Source: Eggerthella sinensis (GTDB lineage Bacteria > Actinomycetota > Coriobacteriia > Coriobacteriales > Eggerthellaceae). From it: DNA of 64,000 nt. The notes under the pieces are model-generated. The model made no database searches. It was not told the DNA's origin and saw only the letters and a program-made list of their open reading frames with translations. Numbering within the stretch: position 1 is the stretch's first letter; the number at the start of each line of letters is the position of its first letter. Where the stretch lies: contig NZ_PPTT01000018.1 of the NCBI RefSeq assembly GCF_003339815.1, positions 1 through 64,000 on the forward strand, read 5' to 3'. Shown here one piece after another: positions 34,748-43,822 of this stretch. Both the position numbers and the translations under genes were made by a program.

Positions 34748-35577
34748 TGGCTGCGGGTAACGAGGATCGCGAGAGGAGCTGGGAGCCAGCGATGGAGAGA
34801 CGGACGTTTTTGAAGGCCGGCGTGCTGGCGGCGGCTGCCGCCGCGGTGCCCCTGAGCGCCTGCAGCTCCGAAGGCGCCCCCGGCGCCGCGGGCTCGAGCG
34901 TGCCCTCGGCCGTGAAGAGCGGGCAGTGGGGCTTCGCCATCGACGTGGAGAAGCTCAACGAGGCGGGCGTCATGGACAAGATCGTGCAGGCCTGCCACCA
35001 CGCGCACAACGTGCCCGACACGGGCGATTCGAAGACCGAGATCAAGTGGATCTGGGAAGGCGATTTCGAGCATTCGTTCTCCGACATCGACAGCGAATAC
35101 GCGAGCGCGCACGTGGCTCAGCTGGGCTTCCCGCTGCTGTGCAACCACTGCGAGGAGCCGCCGTGCGTGCGCCTGTGCCCCACCGAGGCCACGTTCAAGC
35201 GCGCCGACGGCATCGTGATCATGGACTACCACCGCTGCATCGGCTGCCGCTTCTGCATGGCGGGCTGCCCGTACGGCGCCCGCAGCCTGAACTTCAGCGA
35301 CCCGCGGCCCTACCTCGACGACCCGAACCCCGACTACCCCACGCGCTCGAAGGGCGTCGTGGAGAAGTGCATGCTGTGCTCCGAGCGCATCGACGAGGGG
35401 CAGGTGCCCCTGTGCGTCGAACTGTCGGAGGGCGCCATCGTGTTCGGCGACCTGGCCGACCCCGATTCCCCCGTGCGCAAGGCGCTGGCCGGCAGCTTCT
35501 CCATCCGCCGGCGCGTCGAGCTGGGCACAGGCCCGAGCGTCTACTACCTCATGAAGGGAGGCGAAGAGCATGCTTGA
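34747..35577 (+). CDS. dsrO: DsrO exported Fe-S subunit
   Basis: The 276-residue protein has a twin-arginine signal (ERRTFLKAG near 17-25) followed by a hydrophobic stretch ending in a lipobox-like LSAC, so it is probably exported folded and may be lipid-anchored. Ferredoxin motifs include CNHCEEPPCVRLCP (about 131-144), CIGCRFCMAGCP (about 164-175) and CMLCSERIDEGQVPLC (about 208-223), as expected for several [4Fe-4S] clusters. It connects DsrJ with DsrP. A second ATG at 34792, immediately before the signal, is a possible start. Confidence 0.92.
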   Translation: MAAGNEDRERSWEPAMERRTFLKAGVLAAAAAAVPLSACSSEGAPGAAGSSVPSAVKSGQWGFAIDVEKLNEAGVMDKIVQACHHAHNVPDTGDSKTEIKWIWEGDFEHSFSDIDSEYASAHVAQLGFPLLCNHCEEPPCVRLCPTEATFKRADGIVIMDYHRCIGCRFCMAGCPYGARSLNFSDPRPYLDDPNPDYPTRSKGVVEKCMLCSERIDEGQVPLCVELSEGAIVFGDLADPDSPVRKALAGSFSIRRRVELGTGPSVYYLMKGGEEHA

Positions 35578-36772
35578 GAAAGCCCTGCACGGTTCCAAGC
35601 TCTACTGGGCATGGGTGGCGCTGCTGCTGGTGTGCATCGGCGTGGGCGTGGCCGCCTACGTCAACCAGTTCAGCTACGGCCTGGGCCTCACCGGCATGAG
35701 CCGCGACGTGAGCTGGGGCTTGTACATCTCCCAGTTCGTGTTCCTCGTGGGCGTGGCGGCCTCGGGCGTCATGGTGGCCATCCCGCTGTACCTGCACAAC
35801 TTCAAGGAGTTCGGCAAGATCATCATCTTCGGCGAGTTCATGGCCGTGGCCGCCGTGCTCATGGCCATCCTGTTCGTGCTGGTCGACCTGGGTTATCCCA
35901 CGCGCGTGCTCAACGTGATGCTGTACCCCTCGCCGCACTCCATGCTGTTCTGGGACATGTGCGTGCTCGCGTCGTACCTCGTGGTGAACATCCTCATCGG
36001 CTGGACGGTGCTCGGCGCCGAGCGCAAGGGCGTTGCGCCCCCGAAGTGGACGCGCGTGCTCAGCTACATCGCCATCCCGCTGGCCATCAGCATCCACACG
36101 GTCACGGCGTTCCTCATCGCCGGGCTGCCCGGGCGTGCCTACTGGCTCACGGCCATCATGGCCGCGCGCTTCTTGGCCTCGGCCTTCGCGGCCGGGCCGG
36201 CGCTGCTCATCGTCATCTGCTTCATCATGCGCCGGTTCACGACGTTCAAGGCGTCGGACAAGGCCATCGACACGCTCGCGAAGATCGTGTGCTACGCCAT
36301 GATCGCCAACGTGTTCTTCTTCGTGCTGGAAATCTTCACCTCGTTCTACAGCAACATCCCGTCGCACATGGCGCCGCTGCAGTACCTGTTCTTCGGGCTG
36401 GACGGATCGGGGCCGCTCGTGCCGTTCATGTGGACGGCGGTGGTGCTCGCGTTCGTCGGGCTGTTCCTGCTGCTCGTGCCGAAGCTGCGCCGCAACCACA
36501 AGACGCTTATCGTGGCGCTCGTGGCGGTGTTCTTCGCCTGCTGGATCGACAAGGGCCTCGGCCTCATCCTGGCGGGCTTCGTGCCGAACTCATTCGAGGA
36601 AGTGGTGAACTACGTGCCGCAGCTCAACGAGATCCTCGTGATCGTGGGCGTGTACGGCATCGGGTTCTTGGTGCTCACCGTGCTGTACAAGGTTGCCGTG
36701 AGCGTGCATGCGGACGCTCTGGCGCCGGCGCACGGCGGCGACGAAGAGGGTGCGACGGCGCCCGCAGAGTAA
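35570..36772 (+). CDS. dsrP: DsrP NrfD-type membrane subunit
   Basis: The 400-residue protein is an NrfD-like quinone-interacting membrane subunit with about ten hydrophobic segments and no heme motifs. Family features include SWGLYISQFVFLVGVAASG near 45-63, PSPHSMLFWDM and the charged IDKGLGLILAGFVP near 325-338. With DsrO and DsrJ it forms the outward-facing module of DsrMKJOP. It overlaps dsrO by eight bases, and a C-terminal soluble tail rich in Ala and Glu follows the last segment. Confidence 0.92.
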   Translation: MLEKALHGSKLYWAWVALLLVCIGVGVAAYVNQFSYGLGLTGMSRDVSWGLYISQFVFLVGVAASGVMVAIPLYLHNFKEFGKIIIFGEFMAVAAVLMAILFVLVDLGYPTRVLNVMLYPSPHSMLFWDMCVLASYLVVNILIGWTVLGAERKGVAPPKWTRVLSYIAIPLAISIHTVTAFLIAGLPGRAYWLTAIMAARFLASAFAAGPALLIVICFIMRRFTTFKASDKAIDTLAKIVCYAMIANVFFFVLEIFTSFYSNIPSHMAPLQYLFFGLDGSGPLVPFMWTAVVLAFVGLFLLLVPKLRRNHKTLIVALVAVFFACWIDKGLGLILAGFVPNSFEEVVNYVPQLNEILVIVGVYGIGFLVLTVLYKVAVSVHADALAPAHGGDEEGATAPAE

Positions 36773-36846
36773 GTGGCTACGTCTGCTGCATCGCAGCGAC
36801 TACCCATAGAAGGCAAGACGGAAGCGAACTGTAGGAGGTAAGTACT

Positions 36847-37161
36847 ATGGCAGAGTTGCAAGTGGGAGACCGTGTTCTTCTTCTCGACGAGGACGGGTTC
36901 TTGGAGGACGCCACCCTGTGGGACGAGGAAGTGGCCGAGAAGCTGGCGGAGACCGAAGAGGTGGAGCTGACGCCCGAGCATTGGGAGGTCATCAACTACC
37001 TGCGCAACTACTATGCGGAGTTCGGCGTGGCTCCCATGGTGCGCAAGATGCTGAAGGACACCGGCAAGTCGAACGCCGAGATCTACGAGCTGTTCCCGAG
37101 CGGTCCGGGCAAGGGAGCCTGCAAGATCGCCGGTCTGCTCAAGCCGACCGGTTGCGTGTAG
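36847..37161 (+). CDS. dsrC: DsrC sulfur carrier
   Basis: The 104-residue DsrC/TusE-family protein carries both catalytic cysteines: C92 in KGACKIAG and the penultimate C103 in PTGCV, ten residues apart. That spacing marks a true DsrC that forms an intramolecular trisulfide with the sulfur from DsrAB, rather than a TusE-like relay. HWEVINYLRNYYAEFG is also diagnostic. It sits 74 bases after dsrP with its own AGGAGGTAAG site, as expected for a highly expressed carrier. Confidence 0.95.
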   Translation: MAELQVGDRVLLLDEDGFLEDATLWDEEVAEKLAETEEVELTPEHWEVINYLRNYYAEFGVAPMVRKMLKDTGKSNAEIYELFPSGPGKGACKIAGLLKPTGCV

Positions 37162-37232
37162 GCCCGCGCCTCGTTCGCGTGAGCGTGCAGAACAACCGAA
37201 CAGAACCGCAGGCCGGCGCATCGTCTCGTGCG

Positions 37233-38633
37233 ATGCCCCGGCTCATGATCGCAGCGCCCCATGGCCGGAGCGGGAAAACCGTACTGACCCTGGGGCTGCT
37301 GCGCGCTCTGAGCAACCGCGGCCTGGCGGTGCAGCCCTTCAAGAAGGGGCCCGACTACATCGACACCGGCTGGCACACCGTGGCGGCGCACCGCGATGCG
37401 CGCAACCTCGACTGCTTCTTCATGGACGACCCGAAGATGCGCGGCGTGCTGCGCACGGCGGGCGAGGGTGCCGACGTGTGCATGGTCGAAGGGGCCATGG
37501 GGCTGTTCGACGGCCTCGACGTGGAGGGCAGCAGCTCGTCGGCCGAGGTGGCGAAGCGCCTGGGACTGCCCGTCGTGCTCGTGGTGGACGTGACGCGCAT
37601 GACGCGGACGACGGCCGCCGTGGTGCAGGGCCTCGCGCGCTTCGACGAAGAGCTGACCGTGGCGGGCGTGCTGCTCAACCGCGTGCAGGGCGCGCGGCAG
37701 GAGAAGCTCGTGCGCGCGGCGGTGGAGCGCTACTGCGGCCTGCCCGTGGTGGGCGCGCTGCCGAAGGACGCGGCGCTCGACATCCCCGACCGGCACCTCG
37801 GGCTCACGTCGAGCACCGAGGCGCGCGAGAAGGACGCCTTCCTCGACGGCATCGCCGCCGTGGTGGAGCAGCACGTCGACATCGACGCGCTGCTCGAGCT
37901 TGCCGCGACCGCGCCGCCGTTGCCGGGCGGGGGAGCGGCAGCGGTGGCCGCGCCCCCGCTGCGCGCGCCGCGGGTGAGGATGGCCGTCGTGCGCGACCGC
38001 GCCTTCTCCTTCTACTATCCCGAGAACCTGCAGGCGCTCGAGGCCGCGGGTGCCGAGCTCGTGTTCGCCGACAGCCTCGAGGACGACGCGCTGCCCGACG
38101 ACGTGCGCGGGCTGTACGTGGGCGGCGGGTTCCCCGAGATGTTCGCCGCGCAGCTGCAGGCGAACGAGGGGTTCCGCCAGAGCGTGCGGCGCTTCGCCGC
38201 GCAGGGCTTCCCCGTGTACGCCGAGTGCGGCGGCCTCATGTACCTCGCGCGGCGGCTCGTGTGCGCGCAGGGAGCCTACGACATGGCCGGCGTGCTCGAC
38301 CTCGACGTGGCCATGGAGGAGCGGCGGCAGGGGCACGGCTACGCGGTGATCGTGGCGGGCGAGGATCATCCGTGGCTGCCCGCCGGCACCGAGCTCAAGG
38401 GACACGAGCACCATCATTCGCACGTGGTGAACTGCGGCGCGCAGGTGCGCTTCGCTTTCGGGAACGTGCGCGGGCGCGGCATTGCCGACCGGCGCGACGG
38501 GGCCTGCTGCGGCAACGTGGTGGCCGGCTACACGCACGTGAACGCCCTCGCGTCGCCAGCGTGGGCCCCAGGGTTCGTGGCGGCCGCCCGTGCGGCGGCT
38601 CAGGGCGCGCCGGGCGGCGCGACCCCTTCCTGA
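37233..38633 (+). CDS. dsrN: CbiA/CobB-family amidase, DsrN-like
   Basis: The 466-residue enzyme has an N-terminal ATP-dependent synthetase domain (MIAAPHGRSGKTVLTLGLL, about 5-23; KKGPDYIDTGWH, about 37-48). Its C-terminal glutamine amidotransferase domain carries the cysteine in YAECGGLMYLA (about 332) and a late histidine (HEHHHSHVV near 391-399). The family amidates cobyrinic acid a,c-carboxylates. The dsr-linked member DsrN is proposed to make siroheme amide for DsrAB, and the position right after dsrC favours that role, although cobalamin synthesis cannot be excluded. The start is chosen at the conserved MPRLMIAAP; GTG codons at 37179 and 37185 are alternatives, and no clear ribosome-binding site is visible. 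Confidence 0.85.
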   Translation: MPRLMIAAPHGRSGKTVLTLGLLRALSNRGLAVQPFKKGPDYIDTGWHTVAAHRDARNLDCFFMDDPKMRGVLRTAGEGADVCMVEGAMGLFDGLDVEGSSSSAEVAKRLGLPVVLVVDVTRMTRTTAAVVQGLARFDEELTVAGVLLNRVQGARQEKLVRAAVERYCGLPVVGALPKDAALDIPDRHLGLTSSTEAREKDAFLDGIAAVVEQHVDIDALLELAATAPPLPGGGAAAVAAPPLRAPRVRMAVVRDRAFSFYYPENLQALEAAGAELVFADSLEDDALPDDVRGLYVGGGFPEMFAAQLQANEGFRQSVRRFAAQGFPVYAECGGLMYLARRLVCAQGAYDMAGVLDLDVAMEERRQGHGYAVIVAGEDHPWLPAGTELKGHEHHHSHVVNCGAQVRFAFGNVRGRGIADRRDGACCGNVVAGYTHVNALASPAWAPGFVAAARAAAQGAPGGATPS

Positions 38634-38667
38634 AGCGTGCGTATACGCGTTGCTTTCGCCTGGCTCG

Positions 38668-38691
38668 AGCGCCCCTGCGGGGGCGCTTTTT
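38668..38691 (+). terminator. Intrinsic terminator closing the dsr island
   Basis: AGCGCCCC and GGGGCGCT pair around a four-base TGCG loop and are followed by five T residues. It lies 34 bases after the dsrN-like stop and marks the end of the dsrD-to-dsrN transcript. Confidence 0.9.
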
Positions 38692-38806
38692 CGTGGCATA
38701 CTGGGTGCGCGAGGATTCGGTGATCATGGCAAGTGGAATCAAGCGGCCGTGCGACGCGTACCGCTAAGATACCGGTAGAAGCGATGGCGAGGAGGTGAAT
38801 CAACGA

Positions 38807-39775
38807 ATGTACGAATGGCACCGACAGATTCAAACCATCGTCGACGAGATCGACGAATGCATCAAGAACCACAACGACGAGGCGCTCACGCTGCGCTCGC
38901 TTTCCCGAAGGCTCGGATACTCCGAGTTCTACACCACGAGGAAGTTCAAGGAGATCTCGGGCATGCAGCTGCGGGACTACCTGCGGAGACGGCGGCTGGC
39001 GTTCGCGTTCAAGGAAGTCCGGGACAGCGACAAGAGCCTCCTGGACATCGCGTTCGAGTACGGCTTCTCGTCGCACGAGGCGTTCACCCGCGCGTTCAAG
39101 GCGGCGTACGGCGCAACCCCGAGCGCGCAGCGCAAAGATCCGAAACCCGTCGTGCTCCGCACGAAGCTCAATCCGTTCGACCGGTATCTCTTTGGATGGG
39201 GGGAACTTGGCATGATCGTATCAAACGATGACGTGAACAGGTATTTCGTTACCATACCTGCGCACAAGTACGTGCATGTGAAAAACTACGAGAGCAACGG
39301 CTACTGGGATTTCTGGGAAAAGCAGAACGCCATCCCGGGGCAGGACTACGAAACCGTGTGCGGCTTGCTGGACAGCCTCAAGGGCAAGCTCGACGACGAC
39401 GGCGGCAGCGAGGTGAACAGCGGCAGCGGCCAGGTCATCGCGTACATCTTCGAGCCGGAAGGGCGGCTGTGCGATTGGGGCATCCCGCGCTCCGAGTGCT
39501 ACGGCGCGCGCCTTCCCGCCGACTGGGACGGCGAGGTGCCGCCGAACATGCTGGTGATGGACGTGCCGGAGGCGGAGTACCTCGTGTTCGATCACGGCCC
39601 CTTCGACTACGAGCAGGAAAACCGCAGCGTCGAGGAGCAGATGGAGGAGGCCATGGCCACCTTCGACTTCACCGGCACCGGGTACTGCTACGACACGGCG
39701 CCCGGGCGCATCCTGTACCTGTACTACGATCCGGAGCGGTACTGGAAGTACGTCCGACCCGTGAAGCGGGTCTGA
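38807..39775 (+). CDS. AraC-family regulator with GyrI-like domain
   Basis: The 322-residue protein has two AraC-type helix-turn-helix motifs in its first 105 residues (LTLRSLSRRLGYSEFYTTRKFKE split over two helices; LLDIAFEYGFSSHEAFTRAFKAAYG). A C-terminal GyrI-like/BacR effector domain occupies about 145-320. Such regulators often sense amphipathic drugs or small aromatic compounds. No target is identifiable, and the gene follows the dsr terminator, so it is probably not part of the island. AGGAGG at 38790-38795 fits the ATG at 38807 better than the GTG at 38795, which overlaps the site. Confidence 0.85.
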   Translation: MYEWHRQIQTIVDEIDECIKNHNDEALTLRSLSRRLGYSEFYTTRKFKEISGMQLRDYLRRRRLAFAFKEVRDSDKSLLDIAFEYGFSSHEAFTRAFKAAYGATPSAQRKDPKPVVLRTKLNPFDRYLFGWGELGMIVSNDDVNRYFVTIPAHKYVHVKNYESNGYWDFWEKQNAIPGQDYETVCGLLDSLKGKLDDDGGSEVNSGSGQVIAYIFEPEGRLCDWGIPRSECYGARLPADWDGEVPPNMLVMDVPEAEYLVFDHGPFDYEQENRSVEEQMEEAMATFDFTGTGYCYDTAPGRILYLYYDPERYWKYVRPVKRV

Positions 39776-39785
39776 GGCGGCCGGT

Positions 39786-40301
39786 CTACGTTGTGGGAAT
39801 CTCGAGCCCGTATTCGCGCAGTGCGAAGCCGGGCTCGATGACGTTGTCGTACGCGCCGTCCGCTCGGACGAACCCGAGCTTCTCGTAGAGGCGCAGGGCA
39901 GGCTCGTTGCAGTCGACGACGAACAGCCGCAGGAAGGCGGCGCCGCGCGTGCGCGCGAGCGTGCGCGCCTGCTCCACCGCGTAGGCGCCGATGCCCTCGT
40001 GCACGCGGCGCGCGTGCACGCCGAGGCGCCCGAGGTAGGCGGCCGGCGCCTGCGCATCCTGCCAGGGGACGTGTTCCGGCCCCTCGTTTTCGGCGCAGAG
40101 CGCGAAGGCGGCCGCAAGCTGCCCGTCGTCCTCCACGACGTACAGCTCCCCGCGCGCGACGTCGTCGGCGAACAGCGCGGTGGGGTAGACCTCGTCCCAG
40201 ATGCAGATGCCGGCGGCGTCCATGGCGGCCACGATGCCCTTGTACATGGCTTCGAGCGCGGGCAGGTCGAGCGCGGTTGCGGGGCGCGTGCTGAGGGTCA
40301 C
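39786..40301 (-). CDS. GNAT-family acetyltransferase
   Basis: The 171-residue protein shows the GNAT fold, with an N-terminal substrate region (ALDLPALEAMYKGIV) and the acetyl-CoA motif area VHARRVHEGIGAYAVEQARTLARTRGAAFLRL in two blocks (about 94-125), followed by NEPALRLYEKLGFVR (about 131-145). Substrate unknown. It starts at GTG 40301, with AGGAAG five bases upstream, eight bases after selB, and so is likely the last gene of a selA-selB-GNAT transcript. Confidence 0.85.
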   Translation of the reverse strand: MTLSTRPATALDLPALEAMYKGIVAAMDAAGICIWDEVYPTALFADDVARGELYVVEDDGQLAAAFALCAENEGPEHVPWQDAQAPAAYLGRLGVHARRVHEGIGAYAVEQARTLARTRGAAFLRLFVVDCNEPALRLYEKLGFVRADGAYDNVIEPGFALREYGLEIPTT

Positions 40302-40309
40302 GGGGCTTC

Positions 40310-42247
40310 CTATCTCTCGTTGAGGCGGCGCACGTCGCCGTCGCGTCGCGTGACGCCCTGCGCGTCGAAGTGCTCGAGCAGGGGGATGGCGTACTTGCGG
40401 CTCGTGCCCATGGCCTCCTTGAGCTCGGTGGCGGTGGCGGGGCCGGCGGCGAGGCGGTTGCGGACGGCCTGCTCGAAGGCGGCGAGCGCCGCCGTGTCGA
40501 AGCAGAGGTCCGTGCTGATGCGGCGGACGCGCCCCTGCTTCTCGAGCGCGCCGAGGGCGCGGTGGGCAAGCGTCGCGTCGAGGCCGCTCGCGGCGATGAG
40601 GTCGCTCACGGCGGGAGGCGCGCCTGCGGCGTCGGCGAGCCTTGCGGCAAGCTGCGCGGCGGCCTGCTCCTCGAGCTTGCGCGCGCCGGCGCCCGCCTTC
40701 GGGTGGCTCACCGCGCCGTCGCCCATCACGGCCACGCCGCGGGAGACGGCGTCGTCGAGCAGGGCGTCGAAGCTGCCCGCCTCGAGGCGCGGCAAGCAGC
40801 GCTGGCGCAGCGCGTCCTTGGCGATGCCGTTGGCCGCCGGGTTCTCGGCGTGGAACTTGAGCAGCGCGTTCTCGATGGCGGCGCGGGACTTCTGCAGCAC
40901 GGAGGGCGCCGCGTAGCGTGCGCTGCGCCCGGCGCCGCCGTCGAGGCGCACCGCCTGCGCGCCGTTCGCCAGCGCGTCGAGCTCCCGCGTTGCCGCCGCT
41001 TCGTCCAAACCCGACGCCGCGGCCAGCTCAGCGGCAGTCACGGGCGCCGCGGCCAGCGCGAACGCGGCCCGGGCGACGGCCGCCTCGTCGTCGGCGCGCA
41101 GGGCTTCGAGCAGGTCGAGCGCGCCGGGCGCGAGCGTGGTGGTGCGACGCGGGCGGGCGCGCAGCACTTCGCCGCCGCCGATGACGTGCACGGGCGAGTA
41201 CGAGCGCAGGACGAAGCGGTCGCGCCAGGCGACGGGCAGCGGCTCGTCGAGGCGAATCTGCGCGTAGGCGCGCTCGCCCGCCGCGAGGTCGGCGCGGCCG
41301 TCCATGAGCAGCACGCGTCCCGTGACCTCGCGCGTTCCGTGCGCCACGTGCACCCGCGCCCCGCTCAGGAGGGGCTTGCCCTTCCCGGGCACGCCGAGGT
41401 ACGTGAGGTAGGCGTCGAACCGGTCGGTGGCGCTCGCCGCTCCGGGCGCGGCGAGGAAGTCGCCGGGGCGCACGTCGTCGGTGGACACGGCGTTGAGGTT
41501 GAGCGCCACGCGGTGGCCCGCCTCGGCGCGCTCCACCGGCGCGCCGTGCACCTGCACGCCGCGCACGCGCGTGCGCTTGCCCGAGGGGAGCACCTCCACC
41601 TCGTCGCCCGCCTGCGCCGTGCCGCTCCACAGCGTGCCGGTGATCACCGTGCCCGCGCCCTTGATGCTGAACACGCGGTCGACCGGCAGGCGCAGGCGCG
41701 AGCCGGCCTTCGCCCTGCGCGTCGTGCGCGCGGCGCTCGACAGCGCGGCCTGCAGCTCGGGCAGCCCGGCGCCCGTGCGGCTGGACACGGGCACGATGGG
41801 CGCGTCGGCATACGGCGTGTTCGCGAGGCGGCCCTGCACCTCGTCGGCCATGAACAGCGCCCATTCTTCGTCCACGAGGTCGATTTTCGTGAGGGCGACG
41901 ACGCAGGTGCGGATGCCCAGGAGTTCGAGCACGGCGAGGTGCTCCTCGGTTTGCGGCATGACGCCGTCGTCGGCGGCGATGCACAGCAGCGCCAGATCGA
42001 TGCCTGAGGAGCCCGCGATCATCTGGCGCACGAAACGCTCGTGGCCCGGCACGTCCACCACGCCGAGCTGGGTGCCGTCGGCAAGGGCGAGCTGGGCGAA
42101 TCCCAGTTCGATGGTGATGCCGCGCTGCTTCTCCTCGGCCAGGCGGTCGGGGTCGGTGCCGGTCAGGGCCAGCACGAGCGACGACTTGCCGTGGTCGATG
42201 TGCCCGGCCGTGCCCAGCACGAGGTCGGTGTGCTCGGGGAGGCTCAT
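40310..42247 (-). CDS. selB: Selenocysteine-specific elongation factor
   Basis: The 645-residue protein delivers selenocysteyl-tRNA to UGA codons marked by a SECIS hairpin. The EF-Tu-like G domain has GHIDHGKS (about 12-19), DVPGHERF (about 61-68) and TKID (about 118-121). Two beta-barrel domains follow, and then a C-terminal run of winged helices (about 380-645) that binds the SECIS RNA. Its start overlaps the selA stop by four bases. Its client in this window is fdhF at 48788. Confidence 0.96.
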   Translation of the reverse strand: MSLPEHTDLVLGTAGHIDHGKSSLVLALTGTDPDRLAEEKQRGITIELGFAQLALADGTQLGVVDVPGHERFVRQMIAGSSGIDLALLCIAADDGVMPQTEEHLAVLELLGIRTCVVALTKIDLVDEEWALFMADEVQGRLANTPYADAPIVPVSSRTGAGLPELQAALSSAARTTRRAKAGSRLRLPVDRVFSIKGAGTVITGTLWSGTAQAGDEVEVLPSGKRTRVRGVQVHGAPVERAEAGHRVALNLNAVSTDDVRPGDFLAAPGAASATDRFDAYLTYLGVPGKGKPLLSGARVHVAHGTREVTGRVLLMDGRADLAAGERAYAQIRLDEPLPVAWRDRFVLRSYSPVHVIGGGEVLRARPRRTTTLAPGALDLLEALRADDEAAVARAAFALAAAPVTAAELAAASGLDEAAATRELDALANGAQAVRLDGGAGRSARYAAPSVLQKSRAAIENALLKFHAENPAANGIAKDALRQRCLPRLEAGSFDALLDDAVSRGVAVMGDGAVSHPKAGAGARKLEEQAAAQLAARLADAAGAPPAVSDLIAASGLDATLAHRALGALEKQGRVRRISTDLCFDTAALAAFEQAVRNRLAAGPATATELKEAMGTSRKYAIPLLEHFDAQGVTRRDGDVRRLNER

Positions 42248-43725
42248 GCGAGGTTCTCCTGGCGGTTGCGGTCGTCCAGCTGGTCGAAGTACGCGCGCAC
42301 GGCCGCCGCCGCTTCGGGAAGCTCGGTTTCGGCGATGGTGCGCGCGTCGAGCAGCACGGCTTCCTTCTTGATGCGGCCCACGATGGGCACGTCGTGCTCG
42401 GCGATGAGGAAGGTCTCGCAGCTCTGCGCGTCGCCGCGCTCGAAGGCGATGCGCACGGCGAAGGTGTCGATGTCGCACAGCGGCAGCGCCCCGCCGCCGG
42501 CGCGCCCCGTTTCGGGCACGACGTCGATGCGCGCGCAGCCCGCGTCCAGCCCGTCGGCGACGAGCGCGGCGAGGCGCTCTGCCCGCTCGCGCACGGCGTC
42601 GGCCGATTCCGATAGCATGCGCAGCGTGGGAATGCGCTCCATTGCCACGTCGGGGTCGAGGTAGAGGCGCAGGGTGGCCTCGAGCGCGGCCAGCGTCATC
42701 TTGTCGAGGCGCATGGCGCGGGCGTAGGGATTCTTCTTGAGGCGGTCGATGAAGCGCTTCGCGCCCACGATGATGCCGGCCTGCGGTCCGCCGAGCAGCT
42801 TGTCTCCCGAGAACGACACGAGGTCGCAGCCTGCGCGCAGCGATTCGGCCACCGTGGGCTCGGCGAACGCGCCGAACACCTCGAGGTTCAAAAACGCGCC
42901 CGAACCCTGGTCCTCGTACACGAGCAGCTCGCCCGCGGCGGTTTCGCCCGCAGCGACGCGGCGCGCGTTCTCGGCGTCGGCCAAGGGGCGCAGGTCGTCC
43001 ACGGCCACGCCTTCGGTGAAGCCCACCACGCGGTAGTTCGAGGGGTGCACCTTGAGCAGCATGGACGTGTCGGGCCCGATGGCGCGCGCGTAGTCGACGG
43101 CGTGCGTCTTGTTCGTGGTGCCCACCTCGCGCATGGCGGCCTGCGACAGCTCCATGATGTCGGGCACGCGGAACGACCCGCCGATCTCCACGAGCTCGCC
43201 GCGCGAGACGACGGCCTCGTGGCCGCGTGCGAACTCGTGCAGCACCATCATGACGGCCGCCGCGTTGTTGTTGACGGCGAGCGCCGCCTCGGCGCCGGTG
43301 AGCGTGCAGATGAGGCGCTCGACGTGGTCGTGGCGGCTGCCGCGCGCCATGGCGTCCGTGTCGTACTCGAGCGTCGAGTAGCCGCGCGCCACCTCGTGCA
43401 CGGCCTGCACGGCCTCGTCGGCAAGCGGGCTGCGCCCGAGGTTCGTGTGCACGACGATGCCCGTGGCGTTGACGACGCGGCGCAACGACGGGCGGGCCGT
43501 GCGCAGCGCGCGGGCGCGCACGGAATCGGCCACCCGCTGCGGGTCAACCTGCGTGCACGTCCCGGCAAGCACCGCTTGGCGCACGTCGTCGATGGCGTCG
43601 CGCACGCAGTCGGCCAGCAGGCTGCGCGGCAGAAGCGAGGTCAGGGAGCTCACTTCGGGCAGCTGGAGCATTTCCTCCACCTGCGGGAGCGCGCGGAGCA
43701 GGTCGGTGCGTGACGGGTTCGCCAT
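42244..43725 (-). CDS. selA: Selenocysteine synthase (seryl-tRNA-Sec selenium transferase)
   Basis: The 493-residue PLP enzyme converts seryl-tRNA-Sec to selenocysteyl-tRNA-Sec using selenophosphate. The PLP lysine lies in SFSGDKLLGGPQAG (about 308-321). The N-terminal domain starts with LRALPQVEEMLQ and contains VNATGIVVHTNLGRSPL (about 88-104). The ATG at 43725 is chosen because family similarity starts there; the frame continues upstream without support. The selenophosphate synthetase gene selD is not in this window. Confidence 0.96.
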   Translation of the reverse strand: MANPSRTDLLRALPQVEEMLQLPEVSSLTSLLPRSLLADCVRDAIDDVRQAVLAGTCTQVDPQRVADSVRARALRTARPSLRRVVNATGIVVHTNLGRSPLADEAVQAVHEVARGYSTLEYDTDAMARGSRHDHVERLICTLTGAEAALAVNNNAAAVMMVLHEFARGHEAVVSRGELVEIGGSFRVPDIMELSQAAMREVGTTNKTHAVDYARAIGPDTSMLLKVHPSNYRVVGFTEGVAVDDLRPLADAENARRVAAGETAAGELLVYEDQGSGAFLNLEVFGAFAEPTVAESLRAGCDLVSFSGDKLLGGPQAGIIVGAKRFIDRLKKNPYARAMRLDKMTLAALEATLRLYLDPDVAMERIPTLRMLSESADAVRERAERLAALVADGLDAGCARIDVVPETGRAGGGALPLCDIDTFAVRIAFERGDAQSCETFLIAEHDVPIVGRIKKEAVLLDARTIAETELPEAAAAVRAYFDQLDDRNRQENLA

Positions 43726-43822
43726 GGGAGCGCCTTTCTCAAGTGCGGGTGCGGGAGCGCGCGAGCCGAACGGCGGCGCGCCCCAAAGTATACCAGGCTC
43801 CGCCCCTCCATGGGCGAACGAC

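Noticed and set aside
24209-38633. Oxidative (reverse) Dsr pathway as in sulfur oxidisers
   Set aside because: dsrEFH and dsrL are missing and a dsrD-like gene is present, which is the reductive pattern. Phylogeny would be needed for certainty.
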